NCBI GenBank assembly: GCA_020634885.1 | Contig: JACKAW010000011.1 | Location: forward strand, 1-64,000 | Reading direction: 5' to 3' | Source: Anaerolineales bacterium | GTDB lineage: Bacteria > Chloroflexota > Anaerolineae > Anaerolineales > Villigracilaceae | Length of the DNA: 64,000 nucleotides | In this document: positions 16,838 through 26,900 of the stretch, piece after piece | Layout: each line of letters begins with the position of its first letter | Position numbering within the stretch: position 1 is the stretch's first letter | Program-made: the position numbers and the translations under genes | Notes under the pieces: generated by a model | What the model was told of the DNA's origin: nothing | The model's input: only the letters and a program-made list of their open reading frames with translations | Database searches by the model: none

Positions 16838-16934
16838 CGTCATTGCGAGGGCGCTCTTGCTCTTTGCCCGAAGCAATCTCCAACTCAGCTCATGAGATTG
16901 CTTCGGACGGAAGAACACCGTCCTCGCAATGACG
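16838..16934. repeat. 97-bp palindromic MITE-like element
   Basis: Perfect 13-bp terminal inverted repeats (cgtcattgcgagg / cctcgcaatgacg) with a second inner inverted repeat (gaagcaatctc / gagattgcttc). It fills the gap between DUF1800 and DUF1501 and could fold into a long hairpin in the operon mRNA. Confidence 0.85.
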
Positions 16935-16939
16935 AAATA

Positions 16940-18421
16940 TCATCGCCACTGAAATGCAGGCGACGCAATCAAACTTGCGGCGATGATTTGCAGAGTCTCT
17001 TCAGGCGTGGCGCCAGCCGAATGGACGGTATCAATCATCCCGTCGCGGGTGAGGCGATCTAACGGCGTGCCTAAAAGCAATGAGGTGAGGGAATCAATAT
17101 CAGTGTGTAAACTGCCTGTAGAAGCGACATCCAATAAAGCATTGAGGTTGTGTTTCGTCTTTGGAAGTTCGTTACGAATTAATTCAAAAGCAAATTGCCA
17201 GCGCGGCATGAGATTGCCTTGCCACGCGTCGCTCGTGTCGGGGTAGCCGTCGGGCGTCGTCCAGTTGAAATACATTTGCCCCATTTGCATGAGCGGGTCG
17301 TGCATGGCAACGCCATCGGTTTCAACGTTGATCATACGCAACGCAGAGAGCACAAAGTTGAGCGGACGTTTGTATTTGGGCTGCGCGAAGGCGAGACCTT
17401 CAAGCAGGATGACGCGCAGAACCGATTTGATATCGCCTTTGGTGGCGAGAAATGTTTGCGCGGCTTTCTCGATAATTTCCTGTGGCGGCTCATCGGCGAT
17501 GAAGCGACGCGCGAGTTTGGTTGAAATAAATTTTGCCGTGGATGGATGCAACGCGAGATGCTCGATGACTTGCTCCGCCTCACGCTGACCTGATTCCTGA
17601 ATCGCGAGACCCAAAACATTTTTCTCGCCTGATTCATGTTGGTCTTGCTTGAAGACGAAATCGCCAAGCCAGAAATGTTCCTTGACCGACCAACCCGTGA
17701 GACACCGCGCGAGTTGCATGACATCGTTTTGAGTGTAGCCGCCGTTCACGCCGAGTGTGTGAAGTTCCATCAGTTCGCGGGCGTAGTTCTCGTTGGGCGT
17801 ACCTTTGACATTGGCTTGATTGTCGAGATAGGTGAGCATGGCGGGCGAATGTGCGGACGCCCACACCAGATCGCGGAAGTTGCCGAGGGCGTGTTTGCGA
17901 ATCACGTCGCGGTCATCAACGGTCTTGAGATAGAAGCATGGTTCTTTCTCGATGAAGATGTTGAAGTGGTCGCTCCAGAAATCGGCCATCACTTCGTAGA
18001 GTTGACGCTTGCTGTAAAGTTGACGCAGGAAGGTGGCTTGACGCAGTTCATTAATGGGATGTTCACGATCATAGCCATCGAAGAGTTGATTGGTAACGGC
18101 TTCAATCTCGTTAGCTGCCATTTTTAGAGTTTTAAAGTTGGAAAGTTGCAGGTCGCAGGTTAGGTCGTTGATGGCTTCATAATCAAGTTGTTCTTCGATG
18201 TAATTTGCCAAGCCGATCTCTGCCAAGCGGGCGCGTTCTTCCACTCTCGCGCCGAAGGTGATGCGGTTGAGCGCGGTAAAGTCTGCTACGCTGAGCGGAC
18301 TCCACGGGACGGATGGCAGGTCGTCTGTCAGTCGTCGCAGGGCGGGGGCGCAGGCGTTGAGCGCGGCAGATGCAGAGAGAAGGGTGGTGAGTTTGAGGAA
18401 GTCGCGGCGAGATAGGGGCAT
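16940..18421 (-). CDS. DUF1800 domain protein with Tat-like signal
   Basis: A 493-residue DUF1800 protein. The N-terminus MPLSRRDFLKLTTLL is a twin-arginine signal, and a later Ala/Cys segment (ALNACAP) may also permit lipidation. Family blocks are LNRITFGAR near 50, ADFWSDHFNIF near 140, MLTYLDNQANVKGTPNENYAREL (in part) near 195, ELHTLGVNGGYTQNDV and ARCLTGW, then the C-terminal PDGYPDT. The biochemical role is unknown. It is almost always encoded next to DUF1501, as here, 125 bp upstream of it. Part of its reverse-strand sequence near 18134-18161 consists of heptamer-like repeats. Confidence 0.9.
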   Translation of the reverse strand: MPLSRRDFLKLTTLLSASAALNACAPALRRLTDDLPSVPWSPLSVADFTALNRITFGARVEERARLAEIGLANYIEEQLDYEAINDLTCDLQLSNFKTLKMAANEIEAVTNQLFDGYDREHPINELRQATFLRQLYSKRQLYEVMADFWSDHFNIFIEKEPCFYLKTVDDRDVIRKHALGNFRDLVWASAHSPAMLTYLDNQANVKGTPNENYARELMELHTLGVNGGYTQNDVMQLARCLTGWSVKEHFWLGDFVFKQDQHESGEKNVLGLAIQESGQREAEQVIEHLALHPSTAKFISTKLARRFIADEPPQEIIEKAAQTFLATKGDIKSVLRVILLEGLAFAQPKYKRPLNFVLSALRMINVETDGVAMHDPLMQMGQMYFNWTTPDGYPDTSDAWQGNLMPRWQFAFELIRNELPKTKHNLNALLDVASTGSLHTDIDSLTSLLLGTPLDRLTRDGMIDTVHSAGATPEETLQIIAASLIASPAFQWR

Positions 18422-18433
18422 GGTGACCAGTAG

Positions 18434-18510
18434 AAAGTGGAAAGTGGGAAGTGGTAAGTGGTAAGTGGGAAGTGGGAAGTGACGAGTTACAAGTTACGAG
18501 TTACGAGGTT
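18434..18510. repeat. Heptanucleotide tandem array, 11 units
   Basis: Eleven uninterrupted 7-nt units: two aaagtgg, gaagtgg, two taagtgg, gaagtgg, gaagtga, cgagtta, caagtta, cgagtta and cgaggtt. The array lies between DUF1800 and the membrane protein gene and runs over the latter's 3' end. An octamer pattern (gtttcctt, gtgtactt, gtttcctt, gtctactt) follows at 18513-18545. Confidence 0.9.
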
Positions 18511-19026
18511 GGGGTTTCCTTGTGTACTTGTTTCCTTGTCTACTTCTCTCTGACGTGGAGTCCAATTCAGTAAAGCAAAACCAGTTGCACCAAACGAAAC
18601 AAGGATGATGGGAATCCACACGAAGAGCCAGCCGATAAGGGGGAAGAAGGCGGCGAGTTCTAGGATGACCGAGCCACGGATGAATCCGTTCAATGGAGTC
18701 ATGTTGCTGTGTTTGGAAAGTCTCGCGCCAAGGTGAGCAGCGATGCCTGCGGAACCGATGGTAGAGATGGCGAGCGCTGCGCCGAGCAGAATCCAGCCGA
18801 TGAATTTGGCAGGTCCAAATGGAAGCGCGAGCAGAATGACGATGGGAATCGTCACGGCAATGACGAGGATGAGTCCCAGCCAGAAGGTGCCCCAAGGCGT
18901 TTTTTCCACGCGTGAATGGGCACGAGCAATGAGAGACGGGAACAATAGCCACCATGCCGTGAGCATGGCGGGGAAGGCGATTCCGATAATGAGCAGGATG
19001 AAGAAGATGGCAGAGATGTCAGCCAT
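18487..19026 (-). CDS. Polytopic membrane protein, paralogue of the next gene
   Basis: A 179-residue inner-membrane protein with four predicted helices: an N-terminal one, two in the middle (about 47-70 and 73-95), and a C-terminal one in which SVILELAAFFPLIGWLFVW and GATGFALL recall the gene at 19227-19712. Function is unknown. The last 15 or so residues (KETSTQGNPNLVTRNL) are encoded by repeat sequence and look like a recently acquired tail. It lies in the same orientation as the ECF sigma/anti-sigma genes, possibly within their unit. Confidence 0.65.
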   Translation of the reverse strand: MADISAIFFILLIIGIAFPAMLTAWWLLFPSLIARAHSRVEKTPWGTFWLGLILVIAVTIPIVILLALPFGPAKFIGWILLGAALAISTIGSAGIAAHLGARLSKHSNMTPLNGFIRGSVILELAAFFPLIGWLFVWIPIILVSFGATGFALLNWTPRQREVDKETSTQGNPNLVTRNL

Positions 19027-19092
19027 GGGGTATGTCCTTTCGTTTGGTTGATATAAGGGATACAGGGATGGGGCGGGGAAAGTTGCAGGGAA

Positions 19093-19120
19093 TAGTGAGT
19101 AGTGGATAGTGGGTAGTGAG
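19093..19120. repeat. Heptanucleotide tandem repeats, 4 units
   Basis: The units are tagtgag, tagtgga, tagtggg and tagtgag, placed between two membrane-protein genes. Same family as the array at 18434. Confidence 0.85.
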
Positions 19121-19129
19121 CAGGAAAAG

Positions 19130-19156
19130 AAAAAGACGCGCTAGCCGCGTCTTTTT
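19130..19156. terminator. Terminator hairpin downstream of the 19227-19712 gene
   Basis: An 11-bp perfect stem (aaaaagacgcg) with a 5-nt loop. On the minus strand T-runs follow. Confidence 0.85.
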
Positions 19157-19170
19157 CAAAAATATCCGGT

Positions 19171-19212
19171 GGTCTCGATACGCCTTCGGCTATCGCCTCA
19201 GGCTACTCGACC
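19171..19212. repeat. Imperfect palindromic repeat
   Basis: Starts ggtctcgatacgcc and ends ctactcgacc, with internal gcc/ggc pairing. The preceding tatccggtggtct also occurs at 59719-59731, so the flank is itself a short dispersed repeat. Confidence 0.6.
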
Positions 19213-19226
19213 ATCGAGATTGGACT

Positions 19227-19712
19227 TTAACTTTTTTGGAAGAATCCCAAGATCGTGGCACCGATGCCAGTGAAGGTGACGTAGGGCAGAAGCAGGAACC
19301 AACCGACAAAGGGCAGAGCGCAGGCGATGCAGAGGATGACGGAACTCCAGAGGTTGCGCTTCCATGCGGACATGTCTGGGAAGAGACGTTCGGCGAGGTG
19401 GTGGACGGTGGCGGTGAGTCCCACACTCAAGAGGACGGAGAGAAAGGCGAGGATGAGCAAGGCAGGGATGGTGAGTATCCCATTGACGAAGGAGCCTGCG
19501 TTCTCGGCGAGCGAGAGCATGACAAAGGCGATCAAGCCAAAGAAGAAAAAGTTGACCATGCCCAAGCCGAAGGAGCGCCCTGGGGTGAGGGTTAGGCTGG
19601 TTTGGGTCTTGGCGACGCGGGCGGTGAAGAGTGCGCCGATGACGAGAAAGTAGGCGCTGAGGGTGATGGTCAGCAAGAGGATGATGAGGGTAAGGCGAAG
19701 GATGTCGGTCAT
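19227..19712 (-). CDS. Polytopic membrane protein, paralogue of the previous gene
   Basis: A 161-residue inner-membrane protein with four hydrophobic helices: an N-terminal anchor (about 5-30), two central helices (50-75 and 80-105), and a final SVILCIACALPFVGWFLLLPY helix pair ending in GIGATILGFF. The P-(F/L)-(V/I)-GW and GATG/GATI marks are shared with the gene at 18487-19026, so the two are tandem paralogues. No known family was recognised. It follows the anti-sigma gene by about 100 bp, with a palindromic repeat between them. Confidence 0.7.
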   Translation of the reverse strand: MTDILRLTLIILLLTITLSAYFLVIGALFTARVAKTQTSLTLTPGRSFGLGMVNFFFFGLIAFVMLSLAENAGSFVNGILTIPALLILAFLSVLLSVGLTATVHHLAERLFPDMSAWKRNLWSSVILCIACALPFVGWFLLLPYVTFTGIGATILGFFQKS

Positions 19713-19730
19713 GATTTCTCCAAAGGTTTT

Positions 19731-19817
19731 GTAGGGGCGAGGTCTCCTCGCCCTATGTCATTGTGCAGACGTTATTGGGCGGGGGATACCACTTCGTGGC
19801 ACAAGCCCCGCCCCTAC
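19731..19817. repeat. Palindromic repeat with GTAGGGGCG ends
   Basis: Nine-bp ends gtaggggcg / cgcccctac surround internal palindromes (gcgaggtctcctcgc, ccacttcgtgg). It covers the gap before the anti-sigma gene and its last codons. The same core forms the terminator at 41722-41760. Confidence 0.75.
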
Positions 19818-20344
19818 GAATGGCGATGATTTCTTAACAACAACCCATTCCCAAAGATCCAAAAGATGGACACGATGGAGAGGGCGATGAAGAGGGTGGA
19901 TAGTTCAACGGGATAAGCGGGCAGGTTGGGGAATTGGGTAATTGGTAACTGGAAAGTAGAAAGTGTGTCTAACCATGAAGTCCACAAAGATTGAAGCTCG
20001 AAGAGCCAGGTGGTGAAGGATGGCGTTTCAATTTGTGGAATCATGATGGAGAAGAATGGAATGGCGACGATGAGTGCAACCAGCGCGGCAGCGGCTTGCA
20101 GAGTCGCTGTCAGCGTGAGCCAGCGTGGGAGTTGTGGAGTCAGGCTGGGGCGGGGAGAGAAGCGAGCGGCGAGATTGGTAGATAATTCCACGTCGGGCAG
20201 AGAATCCAAATCTGTGAATAAGGCTTGGAGTGCCGAGAGTCGCGCCGCGCATTCGTCACATGAGTCGAGATGCGTTTCGATCTCTGCGCGTTCAGTGGAA
20301 GCGTTATCCAAATATTCGTTGAGTTGCTCGTTAGTCAGGTGCAT
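19814..20344 (-). CDS. Membrane-anchored zinc-finger anti-sigma factor
   Basis: A 176-residue anti-sigma factor. The N-terminal zf-HC2 module has its zinc site in ETHLDSCDECAA (residues 23-34: His, Cys, Cys). One transmembrane helix (about 85-110) and a second near the C-terminus (about 148-168) anchor it. The cytosolic module should hold the adjacent ECF sigma factor inactive until an envelope signal arrives. It overlaps the sigma gene by 14 bp, so the two are translationally coupled. The region between the helices is encoded partly by heptamer-like repeats (19931-19965). Confidence 0.88.
   Translation of the reverse strand: MHLTNEQLNEYLDNASTERAEIETHLDSCDECAARLSALQALFTDLDSLPDVELSTNLAARFSPRPSLTPQLPRWLTLTATLQAAAALVALIVAIPFFSIMIPQIETPSFTTWLFELQSLWTSWLDTLSTFQLPITQFPNLPAYPVELSTLFIALSIVSIFWIFGNGLLLRNHRHS
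19931..19965. repeat. Heptamer-like repeats inside the anti-sigma gene, 5 units
   Basis: The units are gaattgg, gtaattg, gtaactg, gaaagta and gaaagtg. They are degenerate and read through in frame. Confidence 0.6.
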
Positions 20345-20867
20345 GGAGTTTCTCCGCGAGAAGTTTGCGCGCGCGGAAGAGATGGCTCTTCACGTCGCTG
20401 AGGGGGATGTTGAGTTCGCTTGCGATCTCGTCGTAGGATAGTTCTTGATAATGCCGCAGTTCGACGACGATACGATAATGCGGCGGCAGGGACGCGAGCG
20501 CGCTGCGGATCTGCTCGCTTCTTTCTTTGACCTCAACCTGCTCGCTGGGACCTTGAGTTTTATCTTCGTCCCGTTCTTCGTCGAGCGGGGCAGATGGTTT
20601 CTGTGCCTCAATATGATTCAGGCACAAATTGGCTGCCACGCGGCGAATCCATGGGCTGAATTCGCGTTCGATGTCGAAGGTGTGCAGACGGTCGAGGGCG
20701 CGGATGAAGGTCTCTTGGGCGAGGTCTTCGGCATCGGCGCGGTTGTGCAGAATGCGGTAGCAGACGTTGAACACGCTGGTCTGGTGACGGGTGACGAGGT
20801 CGCCGTAGGCTTCAGCGTCGCCGCGACGGGCTTGCAGGATCAGGTCGCGGTCGGTGGGTGCATTCAT
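20331..20867 (-). CDS. ECF-family RNA polymerase sigma factor
   Basis: A 178-residue sigma-70 family extracytoplasmic-function factor. Region 2 spans about residues 10-80 (VFNVCYRILHNRADAEDLAQETFIRAL shows the region 2.1-2.2 helices in part; FSPWIRRVAANLCLNH is 2.4). A charged linker follows, then region 4 (about 120-175) with LPPHYRIVVELRHYQELSYDEIA and the recognition helix VKSHLFRARKLL. It directs RNA polymerase to stress promoters and is held by the overlapping anti-sigma factor. The targets are unknown; the downstream membrane genes are candidates. Confidence 0.95.
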   Translation of the reverse strand: MNAPTDRDLILQARRGDAEAYGDLVTRHQTSVFNVCYRILHNRADAEDLAQETFIRALDRLHTFDIEREFSPWIRRVAANLCLNHIEAQKPSAPLDEERDEDKTQGPSEQVEVKERSEQIRSALASLPPHYRIVVELRHYQELSYDEIASELNIPLSDVKSHLFRARKLLAEKLHAPD

Positions 20868-20904
20868 GGCTAGAGTGTAATACAGGCGGGGCGGTTAAAA
20901 AGTT

Positions 20905-20932
20905 GCAGGGGCGGCACTTCTGCCGCCCCTGC
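20905..20932. terminator. Terminator of the giant surface-protein gene
   Basis: A perfect 12-bp G+C-rich stem (gcaggggcggca) with loop cttc. On the minus strand it is followed by AACTTTTTA. Confidence 0.88.
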
Positions 20933-20945
20933 TGGTAATGTTGGG

Positions 20946-23900
20946 CTATTCGTCTTCAACCCGTACAAGAACTGCGCGCACGAGTCTCCTGAAGAGGTAG
21001 GTATCATTGGACGGGTTATACGTCTGACAGGTGATCAACGTAAGGTATGAATGGTCTTTCAAAGATTCGAACGCATACGCCGTAGTATCGGGATGAACCA
21101 GTTTCTGCTTTCTCACTTCGAAAATATATTTTGAGCCATTCATATGCACAATGATCTGGTCTCCATACACAAGTTGTTTCAGGTCCGAGAAGGGACCATC
21201 CAACCCGCTGGCGTTGGTCACATGGGCGGTCAATACGGAGTTCCCTTCCCATGAGGGGAAGGCTGTGCCGTTCAACCAGCCGATATTGTTTTCAAGCCAT
21301 TTCACGTCCCATTCGCCGTTAAGTTGCGGCACACCGACAATGGGTTCCTTCACGTTCAGGGCGGGTATTTCCAGCCAAATATCACCAAACTGCGAATACG
21401 CCTGTGCTTCCGTCTGTTCTGGGAGCAGGGTTACCTTACCGGGGGCAAAGCCGGTAGCAGGCATTTTCTTCAGCTTATCACCAGACTCTTCGTCGTTTAC
21501 ATTGACCGGGTTGATCGTAAGAGCGGAAGAATTGCTGTAAAGATCCAAGCCGCTTGGAGGATCGTACCAGCGTTCAGTAGACCTGCTGTTATAAGCAGAA
21601 AGCTCAATGGGATTCCCAGTGAGGATATCCGGGTCAATCTCCAGTGAAGTCCACTCAACAAAAGCGACATTCGTCGCCGGAGTACCCACCAATACAGCAG
21701 TAAAGCGGATGGTAGAGGTCTGCCCCAGCGGGAAGGATGCCCAGTTGAAAACAAGGTCTGTTGTAGTCGAGCCGGGGTTGCAGTAATCTGAAGCAGGAGT
21801 ATCAGGAGCCAACCCGGCAATATATTGAACCGTACATTCAACATACTGTAACTCCGCCTGAATGATATCCTGAACGACCACATCAAAGGCATCTGCCCGG
21901 CTTGCGGGGCTGGTGTGGTTGATCACAATCGTGAACTCGATCGGTGTTCCCAGGGGAACATTCTGAGTCACGTTGGCTGTTTTGAGGATCGCCATATTCG
22001 GTTCGATCACTCTGACATTCGGTGCGCTGGTTTCAAACGAACCGCCAGTGAATGACCATGTTACTGCGTTGTTCAAGGTAACATCATTGACATTCTCAAC
22101 GACGTTCAAGACCACGGCGCGGTATTGAATCACGATGGTCTGCGGGGTGGTTTGTGCAGAAATATCGCCGAGGCTGAATTCCACCTGCCTGCCAGGGTTG
22201 GCGGGATTGGTGGGGCTGTCTCCAGCGTTGACAACGGCTGAAACCACAGGGGATGCGGGCGGGGCGGGAGGTGGAGCCGGACAAACGGAAGCCGTCATAT
22301 CCACGCCAGCGACCATCACAGAAGAACAATCTACAAATGCCAAGCCCTTGTCCATCACATCGGTCACTTTAACATCTGTCAAAGCAATGCCAAGGGGCAG
22401 GCTGATGGAAATCCGGTAGGTAACGACCTCGCCGATGGTCACATCGGCGCCAGTGGTATGAGCCTCGCTGGTGGTAATGATGGTCTTCGACATTCCATTA
22501 TCAGAACGGAAGCCAAAATCTGCTGTGGGGTTATAGGTGGTGCCGTTGCTATTGGTGACCGTGTTTTCAGTCTTTGCTCCCACAGAACCCGCGGTAAGCG
22601 GAATGGCGTTGCTATAGGCGGCTCCATAATTTTCGCCAACGCCATTGTCATTATCATTGGTGTTGGTATCTGGTGTGGTGGTATCGACGGCGTCGAATGT
22701 ATCCACCGTGCCGACATAGCCAACCGGCGGCGTTACTTTGACGATGTAATCACCCTGCGGCAAACCGGTAAAGATGTATTTTCCATCGATCAAGGTGGTC
22801 ATCGTGCCAGAGCCAACCGTGATCTCCGTTACGCCGTCGCTGGCATAAAGCTGAACAATGGCATCAGCCAACAGCGTGTCACCGCTGTTATAGTCGCCGC
22901 TGCTGTCCACATCTATGAAGACCAGATCACCAACCGATACGCGGTAGAAGCCGAAATCAACCGTCATATTTGCGCGCGCATCGGGGTTACTGCCCTGTCC
23001 AACGCCGGTTTCCAGGTCTGTTTCACCGGTTGGTTCAGAATTATTGGGACCCAGGGTAACCGCCAACGAAAGGACTCTTCCGCCGCTGAGTGTTCCATTA
23101 TCGTCCGAGTCTTTGTCGTCATCCCCGCCGCCTGCGACGCCATCGGGACCGAGGTCTGGGTCTGGCGCTGCGGTTTCTGTTGTTGTGCCGTCCGATTGCA
23201 TACTCGTAGCCGAAGACCAATAGCCGTATAGCACGCCGCCCGAGTTGAAGTTACTGGCGGCAACTGCCACGACATAATCACCCGCGGCGAGGTTATCGAA
23301 CAGGTAATACCCGCCATTGGTGGTTGTATCGGTACTTAAAACCGTTGAAAGGTCGCTGGCGGCATACAATTCAACCAACACACCATTCACCCCAACTTCA
23401 CCCGGGGTGATGTCGCTATCATTGTCGGTGTCGAACCAGACGCGATTGCCCAAGGCGTACACGGTGGTGACAACACCAAAGTCGACGGTGTTGTCGGTGG
23501 TGGTGCCATTGGCATTGAGCGCCTGAATGTTGGTCTTGGCAGATGTATCTGGTTTTGTGCCGCCGCCTGCCGTCATGGTCAGAACATTGGAGAAGACTTC
23601 TCCATTCCCAACACCCACACCGTTATCGTTATCATCCGTGTTCCAATCGGGGCTGGCGCTATCGTTCGCATCGTAATCATCGCGGGTACTGGATGCACCG
23701 GAGGAGATATCCACACTGACAATGTAATTACCAGCGGGCCACCCGATGAATGAGTAATGTCCGTTGATATCCGTGGTGGTTGTGTCAAGTAACGTGGTGG
23801 TGGTACCTGCCGCATTGGAAGCGTACAGATTGACAGACACACCTTGAATGGGCGTATCTGAGTTGTTGAAGGTTCCGTCTTTATCCAGATCCGCAAATAC

Positions 23901-26900
23901 AAGGTTGCCGATCTCGGTGCGATAGAAACCGAAGTCCACGGTCATGTTGGCGCGTCCATCCGGCTGGTCTCCCTGTGAACCGCCGTTCAAATCTGTTTCG
24001 GCAGTCGGTTCGGTGAGTCCGTTTGGTCCAATGGTTACGGCAGATGAGATGACCGCACCCGGGAGTGTGACACCTGTTTGCAGGGTGCCATTGTCGTCCA
24101 AATCTTTGTCGTCATCCCCGCCGCCTACGATTCCATCGGGACCGAGGTCTGGGTCTGGCGCTGCGGTCTCTGTTGTTGTGCCGTCAGCTTGCATGGTCGT
24201 AGCAGACGACCAATAGCCATTCAATGCCCCGCCCGTGTTGAAGTTAGCGGCTGTGATCACCACAACATAATCGCCGGGGGCGAGGTAATCGAACAGGTAA
24301 TAGCCGTTGGCGTTGGTGGTGGTAACACGGGGAGAGCCGTTGGCGATGACTGGCGTGGTGGGGTTTCCGCTCGCATCCGCGTGATACAGAGCCACTTCGA
24401 CATTAGAGACACCCACTTCGCCTGTATCCATGAGGCTGTTGTTATCGGTATCGAACCAGACGCGGTTGCCGAGCGCATAGGTTTCTACAAAGCCAAAATC
24501 GAGGGTAAGGTCACTGTAGTTATCTGCCTCGCCGTAACGCCCGCGTGAGTTGGGTCCATCACCGGCGGTGGGGTTGAAACCGAGTGTGGTTGTGGTGTCG
24601 CCGCTGCCGGTTTCGCCAGTGGGAACTCCGCTCAATGTTGCGCCGGAGAAGTTTACAGTGGTGGAAATGATCCCGTATGGCGAGCCGGTTGGGGTGGGGT
24701 TGAGGCGGTCGATCCCGTTATCCAGGCTGTCGGTATTGTTCGCGGCGTTATCGACATGATCGGTGCTGCTTGTGTATCCGACCAGGGCAGAGTATGTACC
24801 GCCTGCATCGAAGTTATCGGCATCTACGGCAAGGATGTAGCGGTTGGGGGGCAGGTTGTCGAAAAGGTAATAGCCGTTCGCATCGGTCACATCCCAAGCG
24901 ACCCAGTCATCGGTTGTATCGCCAAGGGTTCCGCGATCATCAGGAATGCCATCATTATTGTTATCCAGATACAAACGGACAAGCGCATTGGCAACGGGAG
25001 TTTCATCCGCTGTATCAAACACGCCGTTATTGGTATTTGTGCCTGCGCCGGTATCGAACCATAAATAGTTGCCCAAACTGCGCGGACGGCGGACGAAGCC
25101 GAAATCCATGGTCAGGTTGCTGTTTGTATCGGTTTGCCCGTAAAGCCCGACATTATTCGTTCCGTATAAAGTCGTGTTGGAACTTAGGTCGGTTTCTCCT
25201 GTGGGCGTTGTTTGAGGTTCAGTTCCATACGCCATAACGATGACCGTGCTGCTGATGCCGTTTGTGGCGGGGTTGTTATTATCCACACCGTTATCGTCTT
25301 TATCTTCGTCATCGGCTGGTGCGGTGAGCGGCGTGGTATCGGTGCTGCTAATGTAATTTCGCAATGGCTGCCCAGCCGCAAAGTTGGAGGCGGGGATGTG
25401 GATGTAGTAATCTGTACCGGGTTGGATGCGGTCGAACAGATAATATCCGTTGGCATCGGTTGTTTCGTAGCGGATATTTGTATCAGGGGTTGCTCCACCA
25501 ACCTGAAGCCCGGGGGTTCCATTGGTATCTGACCACAGTTCCACACGAACGCCTGAAACGCCGGGTTCGGTGCCGTCTTGAATGCTGTTGTTAAAGCCGC
25601 TGCGGAAGGTGGTTTCACCCGCGCCGCTATCAAACCAGACGCGGTTGCCCAAACTCATGGGCGGAATAAAGCCGAAGTCAATGGTGAGGTTGCTGGTGGC
25701 GTCTGTTTCGAGGTAGCGTCCGCGTGAATTCACGCCATCATATTCGGTGGGGTTTATGCCGAGGTTGAGGGTGGCGGGGTTGCCATCTGGGTCGGGTTGA
25801 TTGCTTAGGTGAGTTTCGCCTGTTGGTTCAGGGAAGAGTACATCACGGGTTAATACGATGGGTCCGCTAAAGACGCCTGTTGCTTCAGGCGTATCTGTAT
25901 TTTCGCCATTGTCATCCACGTCGATTTCGGCGGTGGTTGTGCCGCCATTGACATCGCTGGTTTCTGTACCGGTGGGCTGACTGCTGTACCATCCGCGTAA
26001 GACGCCGTTAGCCGAAGGCATGGAACCTGCGCCGTCGGGGTCAAACGTATCCTGGAAGTTCCCCGGGGCAACCAACACAAAATAGGTGCCGGGGTCGAGG
26101 TTATCAAACAAGTAGAAACCGTTTGCGTCGGTGACATCAAAGCGGATGTATTCATTCCCTTCGGCGGTGCCGCTTCCGTTCCCGTCGCGATAGAGTTCCA
26201 CGCGGGCTCCCGCTACGGGGAGTTCTCCCGCATCGCGGATGCCGTTATTGAGCGTTCCACCGCCAGTTCCATCGTCATACCAGAGGTAGTTACCAATGCT
26301 GAAGGCTACATCTGAGCCGCCGAAAAAGCCGAAGTCTACGGTGAGGTCGCTGTTTCCGTCTTTCTCGCCGTTCAAGCCGCGCCGGGTGGCGGCGGGACCA
26401 TCACGGTCGTTACTGGAGAGGTCGCTTTCGTTCTTTTGTTCATTATCAGAAGACAAGGGGATCGTTGCGCTGAAGACTTCTGTGCTTGGGGCAGGCAGCA
26501 CAGCGGTAGAATCAATACCGTGGTCGCTGCTATCGGGGTTGGCATCTGGCGGGTTGGTGTAGGTGGCAGAAGAAGGTGTGCCGGTACTGCTTCGCAATCC
26601 GTAAAGCGGGTCGGATGGGGTTGCGAAGTTACTGGCAGGGATGCCTACTACATAATCGCCTGCGGGGAGGTTGCTAAAGAGATAGTAGCCACCCGAATCG
26701 GTTGTCATTGTGGCGATGGGTGTGGTTGTATCTGCCGCATTATAAAGATTGACAGTAACGCCTGCGATGCCCGGGTTTGTATCATCTGGCGGGTTGATCG
26801 TGCCGCTGTTATCCGAGTCACGCCAGACGCGGTTACCAATGCTAAAGCGTTCAGGGATGGTGATACCCACTTTTCTCGGTTCAGATGCGAGCAGGTCACG

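Noticed and set aside
16815..16883. N-terminal extension of the DUF1501 protein
   Set aside because: It would start inside the palindromic element; ATG 16814 has GGAG at a proper distance.
18434..18510. CRISPR-like array
   Set aside because: The repeat unit is 7 nt without spacers; it is a tandem repeat, not a CRISPR.
22458..23231. Open frame of 257 codons antisense to the giant gene
   Set aside because: It mirrors the repeated SdrD-B coding sequence, has no ribosome binding site, and several similar antisense frames recur at each repeat. Codon composition explains it.
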